In this document: positions 1 to 7,263 of the stretch, piece after piece | How positions within the stretch are numbered: position 1 is the stretch's first letter | Layout: every line of letters starts with the position of its first letter | Assembly: GCA_015057035.1 (NCBI GenBank) | Contig: SVFC01000012.1 | Location: forward strand, 1 to 64,000 | Source of the DNA: Lachnospiraceae bacterium | Lineage (GTDB): Bacteria > Bacillota > Clostridia > Lachnospirales > Lachnospiraceae | Reading direction: 5' to 3' | Length of the DNA stretch: 64,000 bases | Position numbers and translations under genes: made by a program | The notes under the pieces: model-generated | Databases searched by the model: none | Told to the model about the DNA's origin: nothing | Seen by the model: only the letters and a program-made list of their open reading frames with translations

Positions 1-116
1 CACGGGTGTCCGACATTCAAAAGACATCGAATCATAGACAACATCAAAAAGCGATTCTTAGAAATTCATTCTTCTAGCCACGGAGTTGTGTTATGGGCTG
101 TGTCTGGGGGCATAGA
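1..116. other. edge segment with no confident gene
   Basis: The left edge has short open stretches on the plus strand: frame 3 is open to a TAG at 75-77 and frame 1 to a TGA at 133-135. Either could be the tail of a gene that begins outside the window, because a strong terminator follows at once. No family is recognisable in about 24 or 44 residues, so no call is made. Confidence 0.3.
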
Positions 117-167
117 AAGAGGGCTGTTGCAGTGATACCGATTGTGGTATTTTGCAACAGCCCTCTT
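117..167. terminator. bidirectional rho-independent terminator
   Basis: A perfect 15-bp inverted repeat (117-131 with 153-167) has a 21-nt loop that itself contains a 5-bp stem (135-139 with 146-150). It is followed by a T-run on the plus strand and a shorter one on the minus strand. It lies five bases beyond the stop codon of the minus-strand hydrolase, so it should end the truA-recJ operon and any plus-strand gene arriving from the left. Confidence 0.85.
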
Positions 168-171
168 ATTT

Positions 172-1113
172 TTATGTATCAATTCTCACATTCATCCAAG
201 CCAGCAAGTCTTCAAATACCACCTGCTTGTCGGTTTCATTTAAGATTTCATGTCTGTCATTCTCATAGAGTTTGTAGGTCAAATCCTGCACTCCTGCGTT
301 CTGGTAGAGATAATATGCATCTTTTACGCCCTTGCCAAGTCCACCAACTGGATCCTGATCTCCGGAAACGATGAATAATGGTAACTTCTTAGGAATCAGT
401 TTCGCATTTTCCGCATCACAACTGAAGTTTACTGCTTCGAATAATCCCTGATATCCATTGACTGTAAACATAAAAGTGCATTCTGGAGTCTGATAATACT
501 TTCGAACAATGTCCACGTCCTTGGTGAGCCAACTGTTCTCTGGATGCTCTCCTGTCATATCGAAGCCCTTATAATCAGCTCCAAAAGCAAGTCCCTGAAT
601 GAATTTGCTGCGATGTTTTAAGCCACGGATTTTACCGATTAGTTTTGTTAATCCAAGAGCAAGACTTGTTACATTGCCAGGGATAAAACCAGTTCCCATA
701 ATGATAGCACCGCGCAGGTTGTCATTGTGCAGGCACAAATACTTACGAAGCATAAAGGAACCCATACTATGCCCCAGCATAAAATAAGGTGTATTAGGAT
801 TTTCTTCCTGAATCAGTGTGCGAAGCTTATGCATATCTGCCACTACTGTATCGCTTGGCGTACCTTCATAGAAAAATCCCCAGTCTTCCTTAGATGCTAC
901 AGACTGGCCATGTCCAAGATGGTCATGTCCTACTACCATATAACCCTTTGAAGTTAAAAACTCTGCAAATGGTGCATATCTTTCAATATATTCCACCATC
1001 CCGTGGGTAATCTGCAAAATGGCACTATATTCGCCTGAATCTGGCAACCATTTCACCGCATGAATCGCTGTCTTTCCGTCATTTGATAAAAAAGTAAAAT
1101 TGTTTGTAACCAT
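172..1113 (-). CDS. alpha/beta hydrolase, lysophospholipase/monoacylglycerol-lipase-like
   Basis: A 313-residue cytoplasmic serine hydrolase of the Hydrolase_4 (monoacylglycerol lipase/lysophospholipase) type. The nucleophile elbow GHSMGS is at about residues 114-119 (Ser116). The acid is in SGDQDP (about Asp254) and the catalytic His is in the NDRHE segment (about His288). An early HG and the GHDHLGHG motif at about 62-69 are typical of the family. There is no signal peptide or membrane segment. It is the last gene of a minus-strand operon, 24 bp after an MCP-like gene, with an AAGGAGAAAGG-type ribosome site before the ATG. The natural substrate, a lipid ester or other small ester, cannot be told from sequence. 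Confidence 0.85.
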   Translation of the reverse strand: MVTNNFTFLSNDGKTAIHAVKWLPDSGEYSAILQITHGMVEYIERYAPFAEFLTSKGYMVVGHDHLGHGQSVASKEDWGFFYEGTPSDTVVADMHKLRTLIQEENPNTPYFMLGHSMGSFMLRKYLCLHNDNLRGAIIMGTGFIPGNVTSLALGLTKLIGKIRGLKHRSKFIQGLAFGADYKGFDMTGEHPENSWLTKDVDIVRKYYQTPECTFMFTVNGYQGLFEAVNFSCDAENAKLIPKKLPLFIVSGDQDPVGGLGKGVKDAYYLYQNAGVQDLTYKLYENDRHEILNETDKQVVFEDLLAWMNVRIDT

Positions 1114-1137
1114 ACCTTTCTCCTTCCTTGTATGTCA

Positions 1138-2061
1138 CTAAAGGGACTGTTCTTCAATCATATCCAGCATATACGAAATGTCGCTTTCCAGTTCAGCCAA
1201 CTGCTTCTTCTGGTTCGCCACATCCTCCTGGACATCGCTTAACTGAATCTTGTCCCGCTCCCCACATTTTGCAATTTCTTCGTCCAGATTGCGAAGTCCC
1301 ACAATCTTATCTCGAAGTTCAATCATATCATTGGAAAAATCTCTCATTCCAGAATTCGCTACTGCCTGACTAATCTCCTGATTCTTCTTAAGCAATCGGG
1401 TAACTCCCATATTACTATCCTTTGTCAGAGATAGCAAACGTGCGATTACTTCCTCTAACTCTGCAATACGTCCGTTAGCCTCAGCCAATTCTTCTCGCAT
1501 AGTCGCAGCCTTTTTCTCAAAGGACAATGCAGTCTGGCGAATCTCTTCTGCCGCAGATACAAACTGTTTTGACGTCTCACCCATTCTTCCTGCTTCAATC
1601 GCAGCGTTTAAGGCTAAGACTCCCATCTTGCGTCCATCCTCTTCCATTTCTTCCAGACGTTTCTGATAAGATTCCGCTTCTGCCTTCATACTAGCCGGTG
1701 TTTCCTGCAAGTATTTCGCTGGAGTGGTAACATGTTTATTTTCTTCAACAAGCCCCATGGTAGTCTCCATCTGCTTCTCCAACAAGATACGCAAAGCCTC
1801 GTAATTATCCACTGCATTTTTCAGGTCTTTGGCAAAATCATCAATGTAGAACATCAGCTTGGATTCTTCTTCAATATTCACCATAGCATGTTCTACTAGA
1901 TGCTCTGAATTCTCCATTACCTGACACAAATCTGTATGTATACGTTTTCCTGTTTCTTCCAGTTCTGTTACGCCAGTCTCAAAAGATTCCCTTTTTTCCG
2001 ACAACTGTGCCAACAGATTTCTATTCTGTTCTTCTAAAATCTTCTTTTTATTCCCAAACAT
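1138..2061 (-). CDS. soluble methyl-accepting-chemotaxis-like coiled-coil protein
   Basis: A 307-residue protein, almost entirely predicted coiled coil, with no membrane segment and no recognisable sensor domain. Around residues 145-180 it carries a degenerate form of the MCP signalling hairpin: ALNAAIEAGRMG, then SAAEEIR in place of the usual VADEIR. This suggests descent from a chemoreceptor signalling domain. The tip residues that normally bind CheA/CheW are poorly conserved, so signalling is uncertain and a structural or scaffold role is possible. It lies 27 bp after recJ and 24 bp before the hydrolase, apparently in the same operon. The N-terminus (MFGNKKK) is basic. Confidence 0.65.
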   Translation of the reverse strand: MFGNKKKILEEQNRNLLAQLSEKRESFETGVTELEETGKRIHTDLCQVMENSEHLVEHAMVNIEEESKLMFYIDDFAKDLKNAVDNYEALRILLEKQMETTMGLVEENKHVTTPAKYLQETPASMKAEAESYQKRLEEMEEDGRKMGVLALNAAIEAGRMGETSKQFVSAAEEIRQTALSFEKKAATMREELAEANGRIAELEEVIARLLSLTKDSNMGVTRLLKKNQEISQAVANSGMRDFSNDMIELRDKIVGLRNLDEEIAKCGERDKIQLSDVQEDVANQKKQLAELESDISYMLDMIEEQSL

Positions 2062-2088
2062 CGAAATGCCTCCAATACATATATTATA

Positions 2089-3849
2089 TTACTGATAGTG
2101 CTGTATTTCAAATTGTATTTCGTCTACACCGCGAAAACTGTTGATTTTTGGATAATACACCATAGATAATTGTATTGCATTCGACATTCCTCGCATGGCT
2201 GCGTCTACTTCTGTCTGTCCAAACTTTTCTTTTAGGTAGTTCAAAAATCCTTCCACATCCCCAAAATAAATTCCTGTAGCAGGAAGCCCCCCTGCTGTCA
2301 TAAGGGAAATTTTCAGTACATTTCGATTTTTTCCCATAATCATAATGCGTTTTACAGAAATATTCTTGTCTGCAAACACTGGCTTCGCATTATCCTTCCC
2401 AAAAGGTGCCAGAATAGAAAGTTCCCGAATCAAATCCATAGACACGTAGTCTAATGGCATTGGCACATCAATTCGAACCTTTGGCGTTAATTCTTCATCC
2501 GTTAATGTGGCAAGCTCATTGATTTTCTGTCGAAAAGCGTCGATGTTTTCAATTGGAAGAGATAAGCCTGCTGCCATAGGATGTCCACCAAACTTAGTAA
2601 AAAGTTCCTGACATTTGCACATCTCTTCGTACATAGAGTATTCTTCAATGGAGCGACCAGAGCCTTTGGCTCCATCTTCCCCCTTTGTAAGCACAAAAAC
2701 CGGTTTGTAGTATTTCTCACGGATTCTTCCTGCGATAATTCCAGCAATGCTTTCGTGTACCTCTGGCAGGTAGATTACCAGAACCTTGTCTTTTTCACAG
2801 TGATTTTCTTCATAAAACCGAATGGCTGCATCCACGCCTTCCTGGGTCAAATCTTTACGTTCCATATTAAGAACCACTAGCTCATTCGCCATAACTGTTG
2901 CAGTCGCCTCGTCCGTCTGAAAAAACAATTCAATGGCGCGTTTTGCCGTATCTAATCTGCCACTGGCATTGATGCAAGGACCTAATACAAATCCAAAATG
3001 AAACGCATCTATCTGTTCTTTTTCTAGACCACATTGCGCAATCAAAGCTCGCATACCAACGTTAGTGGTTTTACGAATACGTTTTAGCCCTTCCTTTACC
3101 AGAATACGATTCTCTCCAGTCAGCGGCATAATGTCTCCCACTGTTGCAAAAGCCACATTCTCCAGCAAAGTCTCAGCCTCAGCAAAATCAATATTCATTG
3201 CCTCATACAACAAACAAACCACTTTCCATGCAACTGCTGCTCCACACAGATATTTATAAGGATAGGCACACTCTATCTGATGTGGGTTTACAATTGCATC
3301 TGCTGTGCTTTGTTTGTACTGTCTGACACCATCTACATCTTCGTATGGAATCTCGTGATGATCCGTTACAAGAACCGTCATTCCCAACTCCTTGGCATGT
3401 GCAATCTCTGCAAGGGCTGCAATACCATTATCGCAGGTTAAAATGGTATCCACACCATCTTCATAGGCCTTGTCAACCAGATTCACATTGAGTCCATATC
3501 CATCATGAATACGGTCTGGAATCTGAATGCTGACAATCGCCCCCGCTCTTTTTAAGGCGGTCTTTAAAATATATGTAGACATGACTCCATCAATGTCATA
3601 ATCTCCAATAATTCTTATAGATTTCTTACTCTGGATTTTTTCCACCAGAATAGCAACCAGTTTATCTCCATCTTTCAAAAAATGTGGGTTATGTAAGTCC
3701 CTGATATCCCCCTGCAAAAAGATACGGATATCTTCATCTTCCACCACATCTCGGTTTCGAATAATTCTGGCGGTTACCTGATCAATATGATATTTTTCCC
3801 CAATTGCCTTAAAATCGGCTTTTTTATTAATTACTAACCACTGCTGCAT
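2089..3849 (-). CDS. recJ: single-stranded-DNA-specific exonuclease RecJ
   Basis: A 586-residue DHH-family 5'-3' exonuclease that resects DNA in recombination, mismatch and base-excision repair. Metal-binding motifs are visible: GDYDIDG at about 82-88, a TCDNG motif near 138-142, and the DHH signature in VTDHHE (Asp163-His165). The DHHA1 half carries the GGHPMAAG motif typical of RecJ. The length fits the family core (about 560-580) without the longer Bacillus C-terminal extension. The first 23 bp of the gene overlap the end of truA, implying translational coupling. Cytoplasmic; confident call. Confidence 0.95.
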   Translation of the reverse strand: MQQWLVINKKADFKAIGEKYHIDQVTARIIRNRDVVEDEDIRIFLQGDIRDLHNPHFLKDGDKLVAILVEKIQSKKSIRIIGDYDIDGVMSTYILKTALKRAGAIVSIQIPDRIHDGYGLNVNLVDKAYEDGVDTILTCDNGIAALAEIAHAKELGMTVLVTDHHEIPYEDVDGVRQYKQSTADAIVNPHQIECAYPYKYLCGAAVAWKVVCLLYEAMNIDFAEAETLLENVAFATVGDIMPLTGENRILVKEGLKRIRKTTNVGMRALIAQCGLEKEQIDAFHFGFVLGPCINASGRLDTAKRAIELFFQTDEATATVMANELVVLNMERKDLTQEGVDAAIRFYEENHCEKDKVLVIYLPEVHESIAGIIAGRIREKYYKPVFVLTKGEDGAKGSGRSIEEYSMYEEMCKCQELFTKFGGHPMAAGLSLPIENIDAFRQKINELATLTDEELTPKVRIDVPMPLDYVSMDLIRELSILAPFGKDNAKPVFADKNISVKRIMIMGKNRNVLKISLMTAGGLPATGIYFGDVEGFLNYLKEKFGQTEVDAAMRGMSNAIQLSMVYYPKINSFRGVDEIQFEIQHYQ

Positions 3850-4582
3850 AATCTACCTGCTTTAACATTAGTCCTTCTGGCGGTACTGTAAATCCCGCTA
3901 ATTCTCTGTTTTTCCCTTCCAAAATCTCTGGAATCTCAGATGCCTGTTTCGTGCCATTTCCCACTTCAATGAGGGTTCCCGTCATAATACGAATCATATT
4001 TTGAAGAAATCCATCCCCAGTATAAGAAATGATAATTTCATCCTGTTTCTCTGTAATATCAATGGCAAACACGGTACGAACTGTGGATTTTTTCATCCTC
4101 TTATTTCCACAAAACGCCATAAAATCATGAGTTCCTATCAAATATGAAGCGGCTTTTTTCATGACCTCCACATTAAGAGGCGTCGTATATGTGTACGCAT
4201 ACTTTCTCTCAAATACATTCGAAATGTTACTTGTATGAATACGGTATATATAGGTCTTTGATGTGGCAGCAAATCTAGCATGGAATCGCTCTTCCACTTC
4301 TTCAATCTCTGTCACCGCAATATCCATTGGAAGATAATGATTCAGATATTCCAGAATCTCTTCCTTGGAAAAATCCCCATCCATATGAAAATTCGCCACC
4401 TGACCACTGGCATGTACCCCGGCATCCGTTCTTCCAGAACCAATCACTTCTACGGGACATCCCGCCAGTTCCGTCAGCACATTCTGCAGTTTGCCCTGAA
4501 TGGTCATATCTGTGGAATTCTGCACCTGCCATCCCTTGTATCTGGTTCCATCATATTGTATCAAAATCTTATAATTCGCCAT
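3827..4582 (-). CDS. truA: tRNA pseudouridine(38-40) synthase TruA
   Basis: A 251-residue enzyme that isomerises uridines 38-40 in the anticodon stem-loop of many tRNAs. The catalytic aspartate is in GSGRTDAGVHA (Asp53). The N-terminal YDGTRYKGWQ and C-terminal FLQNMIRIMTGTL motifs are those of TruA. It is the first gene of a four-gene minus-strand operon and overlaps recJ. The start is set by GGAG seven bases before the ATG. This ribosome site lies inside one arm of a long palindrome (4588-4630). Confidence 0.96.
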   Translation of the reverse strand: MANYKILIQYDGTRYKGWQVQNSTDMTIQGKLQNVLTELAGCPVEVIGSGRTDAGVHASGQVANFHMDGDFSKEEILEYLNHYLPMDIAVTEIEEVEERFHARFAATSKTYIYRIHTSNISNVFERKYAYTYTTPLNVEVMKKAASYLIGTHDFMAFCGNKRMKKSTVRTVFAIDITEKQDEIIISYTGDGFLQNMIRIMTGTLIEVGNGTKQASEIPEILEGKNRELAGFTVPPEGLMLKQVDYAAVVSN

Positions 4583-4587
4583 CTTTC

Positions 4588-4630
4588 ATCTCCATAAGTG
4601 GGTGTGAACTTTACACCCATATATGGAGAT
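4588..4630 (-). promoter_or_regulatory. nested palindrome over the truA ribosome-binding site
   Basis: A two-tier inverted repeat: outer 9-bp arms (4588-4596 with 4622-4630) and inner 6-bp arms GGGTGT/ACACCC (4600-4605 with 4613-4618). The GGAG ribosome site of truA (4590-4593 on the plus strand) is in one outer arm, while the other arm abuts the -10 box. If transcription starts near 4624 much of the outer arm is not in the RNA, so it may be a DNA operator rather than an RNA hairpin. Confidence 0.5.
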
Positions 4631-4639
4631 ATTATATCA
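4631..4639 (-). promoter_or_regulatory. extended -10 promoter of truA operon
   Basis: Read on the minus strand, the sequence TGATATAAT is a perfect -10 box with the extended TGn element. No good -35 is found at 16-18 bp, only a T-rich stretch. It lies about 50 bp upstream of the truA start codon. Confidence 0.5.
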
Positions 4640-4688
4640 TACTTTTTCTGTGGAAAAAATGGCAAATTCTACCTATGTCATTGCAGTA

Positions 4689-5981
4689 TTAACGAAGTTC
4701 CGCAATACGGGTTACTGCCACATAAATATTAGAGATTTCATACCATGTGTTATAGTCCACAACCCCCGTTTGTGGCAATCCAAACACCTGCTGAAACGTT
4801 CTTACTGCCTGCTGAGTAGAAGGTCCATATACTCCGTCTACTCTGACTGTAGGAATCGCTGTATAGGTCTTAGAAATACGGGCTAACTGCTGCTGCAACT
4901 GACGCACCTTGTCTCCTGTCGCACCTAGTCCCAGATTGTATCCTGGCCAGGATGCAGGAATTCCTGAGATTCCCTCTGCCACATTAATAAACATATCGTT
5001 GCCATAAAAATATCTTAAGATTTCAATGGCAGAATACCCCTGATCTCCCAGATATTTGCTACCCCACTGAGTCATCCAGTTTGGACAGGACACCTTATCC
5101 CCATCACAATACTGGGTTAAAATTGGCTGGGTAATATTAGGTCTAGACAAATAGTTTTCGAACTGTTCATCTACAATTCGTGAAATACTCTGATAGTAGT
5201 TTCTTCCCGGAATAAACTTATGGTCGTACGCCGTAGAAGAAGTAATGGTAAACTGATAACCTTTTCCTCTATACCACTCCGTATATACACGATTCAATGT
5301 AAAAGACATAATTGCCAGCACATTTGCACGAATGGTCGCATCTGGCCAGGTGGCATAGATTTCACTGGAAGCTACGTTTTTAATGTAATCACGATATCTG
5401 ACATAATAATTTCTGGCCGTGTTATCGCCTGGTGTTCCATCATGTACCACCACGTACTCTGGAATCACCACCCTGCTAAGTACGATTTCTCCTGTATCTG
5501 TTACCGTTTTTACCTCTTCCTCCGGAATCTTAGGTGGATAATTTCCATACAACGTATGAGCTCCAATTACCAGATTGTTTTCTGCTGGAACTGCCGCATC
5601 TAATGCCTCCATTCGTACTTGTTGTTCTGAAATCTGCTGAGACATTAACTCGATTCCAGAGATTTCAATCTCTCGGTATCCTTCAGCCTGAACAATAATG
5701 GAATATTCTGCATAAGGCTGTCTATCCTGGGGTTGCATAGAATATTCCAGTGGTGGCGTACGAAGTGTAACTACAGGTGCATTACCTGAGATATCCGTCG
5801 TTAGTTCTTCAATTGTATCTTGTGGACCTCCAGTATAAGTAATAGTGATTCTGGCATTCTCAACTGGTCTGCCATCTGACTGGGATGCCACACGAATCCG
5901 AAGTTGTCCCTCGTCAATGTTATCCTGTCGAGGTGTCACATCCTGTAGAGCCTGTAAATCCTTTTCTGTATATTGATTCAT
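4689..5981 (-). CDS. SpoIID-like domain protein with C-terminal peptidoglycan-binding domain
   Basis: A 430-residue protein in three parts. Residues 20-130 form a carboxypeptidase-regulatory/Cna-B-like beta domain. Residues about 190-340 resemble the SpoIID/LytB fold (an NVLAIMSFTLNRVY helix like the AQAVAARTY segment of SpoIID, then a TSSTAYDHKFIPGR stretch). Residues about 350-425 are a PG_binding_1 repeat (GDKVRQLQQQL, then DGVYGPSTQQAVRTFQ). SpoIID proteins are lytic enzymes acting on denuded glycan strands at engulfment, which suggests a cell-wall or spore-related job here. No classical signal peptide is seen, so how it reaches the wall is unclear. A GGAG site lies five bases before the ATG. 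It is monocistronic or paired with the tiny ORF just upstream. Confidence 0.65.
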   Translation of the reverse strand: MNQYTEKDLQALQDVTPRQDNIDEGQLRIRVASQSDGRPVENARITITYTGGPQDTIEELTTDISGNAPVVTLRTPPLEYSMQPQDRQPYAEYSIIVQAEGYREIEISGIELMSQQISEQQVRMEALDAAVPAENNLVIGAHTLYGNYPPKIPEEEVKTVTDTGEIVLSRVVIPEYVVVHDGTPGDNTARNYYVRYRDYIKNVASSEIYATWPDATIRANVLAIMSFTLNRVYTEWYRGKGYQFTITSSTAYDHKFIPGRNYYQSISRIVDEQFENYLSRPNITQPILTQYCDGDKVSCPNWMTQWGSKYLGDQGYSAIEILRYFYGNDMFINVAEGISGIPASWPGYNLGLGATGDKVRQLQQQLARISKTYTAIPTVRVDGVYGPSTQQAVRTFQQVFGLPQTGVVDYNTWYEISNIYVAVTRIAELR

Positions 5982-5996
5982 ACAATCTCCAACTAT

Positions 5997-6083
5997 TTAT
6001 TCTCCCAATATTTTATGCATCAAGTTCTTAATCCGTGCTACCATATTTACTTTTTCTTTGTAATTCACTTCTTGTAATTGCAT
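5997..6083 (-). CDS. possible 28-residue basic small protein
   Basis: An ATG-started frame of 28 codons ending 15 bp before the SpoIID-like gene on the same strand. The product is short, basic and likely helical, ending in HKILGE. No convincing ribosome site precedes the ATG, and its start overlaps the -35 box of the divergent flavin reductase promoter. It may be chance or a start from an internal Met14. Listed because it fills the only gap in front of the gene. Confidence 0.25.
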   Translation of the reverse strand: MQLQEVNYKEKVNMVARIKNLMHKILGE

Positions 6084-6107
6084 AATCTAATCTATGTTTG
6101 ATATAAT
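6078..6107 (+). promoter_or_regulatory. SigA-type promoter of flavin reductase gene
   Basis: TTGCAT at 6078-6083 and TATAAT at 6102-6107 are separated by 18 bp, about 20 bp before the GGAGGG ribosome site at 6127-6132. Confidence 0.7.
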
Positions 6108-6138
6108 ATAAAAAATGTTTATCTACGGAGGGATTGTT

Positions 6139-6645
6139 ATGCATACATTTCAACCATATCCAATTGAATTATTAGAACTAAATCCATTTACGAAAATCGG
6201 AAAAGAATGGGCTCTTGTTACAGCAGGTAACAAACAGAAATGCAACACTATGACTGTAAGCTGGGGCGGCTTAGGTGTCATCTGGGGAAAAAATGTGGTT
6301 TACATCTTTGTTAGAGATTCTAGATATACCAAAGAATTTATTGATGATGGAGACTTTTTCTCCTTGTCTTTCTTCGATAAAGATTACAAAGAAGCCTTGT
6401 CTTACTGTGGTGTAAACTCTGGGCGCAACGAAGATAAATGGGAAAAATCAGACCTTACACCTGCGTTCCGTCACAGCATTCCATATCCAGATGAAGCAAA
6501 TCTTGTTTTCCTCTGCAAAAAGATGGCAGCTGTTCCAATGCCAGAAGAAACTTTTACCGACAACTCCGTAATGGGCACTTGGTATAAGGATAATGATATG
6601 CACACCATGTATGTTGGTGAGATTATAGAAGTAATGGCTCGTTAG
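6139..6645 (+). CDS. flavin reductase family protein (FMN-binding split barrel)
   Basis: A 168-residue flavoprotein of the flavin reductase-like family. These proteins bind FMN in a split-barrel and reduce flavin or act on small redox substrates. Visible family features are CNTMTVSWGGLGVIWGK near residue 35 (the MTVSWG motif), then VRDSRYTKEFI, then FSLSFF. The ATG at 6139 is chosen over one eight codons upstream because GGAGGG sits six bases before it. It is a single plus-strand gene with its own promoter and terminator, divergent from the SpoIID-like gene. The physiological substrate is unknown. Confidence 0.85.
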   Translation: MHTFQPYPIELLELNPFTKIGKEWALVTAGNKQKCNTMTVSWGGLGVIWGKNVVYIFVRDSRYTKEFIDDGDFFSLSFFDKDYKEALSYCGVNSGRNEDKWEKSDLTPAFRHSIPYPDEANLVFLCKKMAAVPMPEETFTDNSVMGTWYKDNDMHTMYVGEIIEVMAR

Positions 6646-6678
6646 TATATAGTCGTAAAACAAATCTCGTAAACAAAA

Positions 6679-6733
6679 AAGCCGTATAAAAACCAACTTG
6701 TTGACCTAAATGTCAAAGGTTTTTATACGGCTT
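6679..6733. terminator. bidirectional terminator between flavin reductase and ilvN
   Basis: A 16-bp perfect stem (6679-6694 with 6718-6733) is flanked by T-runs in both directions. It separates two convergent genes. Confidence 0.9.
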
Positions 6734-6747
6734 AGTTTTATCAAGCA

Positions 6748-7251
6748 CTATCGATTTTTTGTACTGATAGATTCAATGGCAACTGCCCCACCACGCACAA
6801 TGTTGATATTTTTGAATCTATTTTTCAACAATGCAATTAACTCATTGTTTTTACGTTCAATCATCTTGCACTCAAGTAGTGCACTATCAACACCAATATC
6901 TACCACATCTACTGCAAAGACCTGTGCAATCTGAAACACTTCAGCCTTTTCCTCTGGTGAAATGTGGTTAATCTTCACATAGAGAAGTTCCTTCATATGG
7001 GTTGGTGTATCTGTCAAATCCATTACCTTAATCACTTCTACCATACGGTTCAATTGCTTCTTCACCTGTTCAAAAGTAATATCATCACTGGTTACACCAA
7101 TGGTCATACGAGAAATCGTCTCATCCTCTGTGGTTCCAACTGTAAGTGAATGTAAGTTGTAGGATTTTCCTGCAAAAAGCCCTGCAACCTTAGCAAGTAC
7201 ACCGACTTCATTTTCTACATACATAGCAATCCATCTATTTTTCATTGTCAT
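6748..7251 (-). CDS. ilvN: acetolactate synthase small (regulatory) subunit
   Basis: A 167-residue regulatory subunit of acetohydroxyacid synthase, the first common step of valine, leucine and isoleucine synthesis. The N-terminal ACT domain (about 5-80) begins RWIAMYVENEVGVLAKVAGL and contains the SLTVGTTED segment. The second half is the ALS_ss_C domain (DVVDIG, LRGGAVAIE-like ending). The subunit confers valine feedback inhibition. It starts 12 bp after ilvB and closes the thyA-folA-ilvBN gene string. The length is normal for the long form. Confidence 0.94.
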   Translation of the reverse strand: MTMKNRWIAMYVENEVGVLAKVAGLFAGKSYNLHSLTVGTTEDETISRMTIGVTSDDITFEQVKKQLNRMVEVIKVMDLTDTPTHMKELLYVKINHISPEEKAEVFQIAQVFAVDVVDIGVDSALLECKMIERKNNELIALLKNRFKNINIVRGGAVAIESISTKNR

Positions 7252-7263
7252 GGCTCTTTCCTC

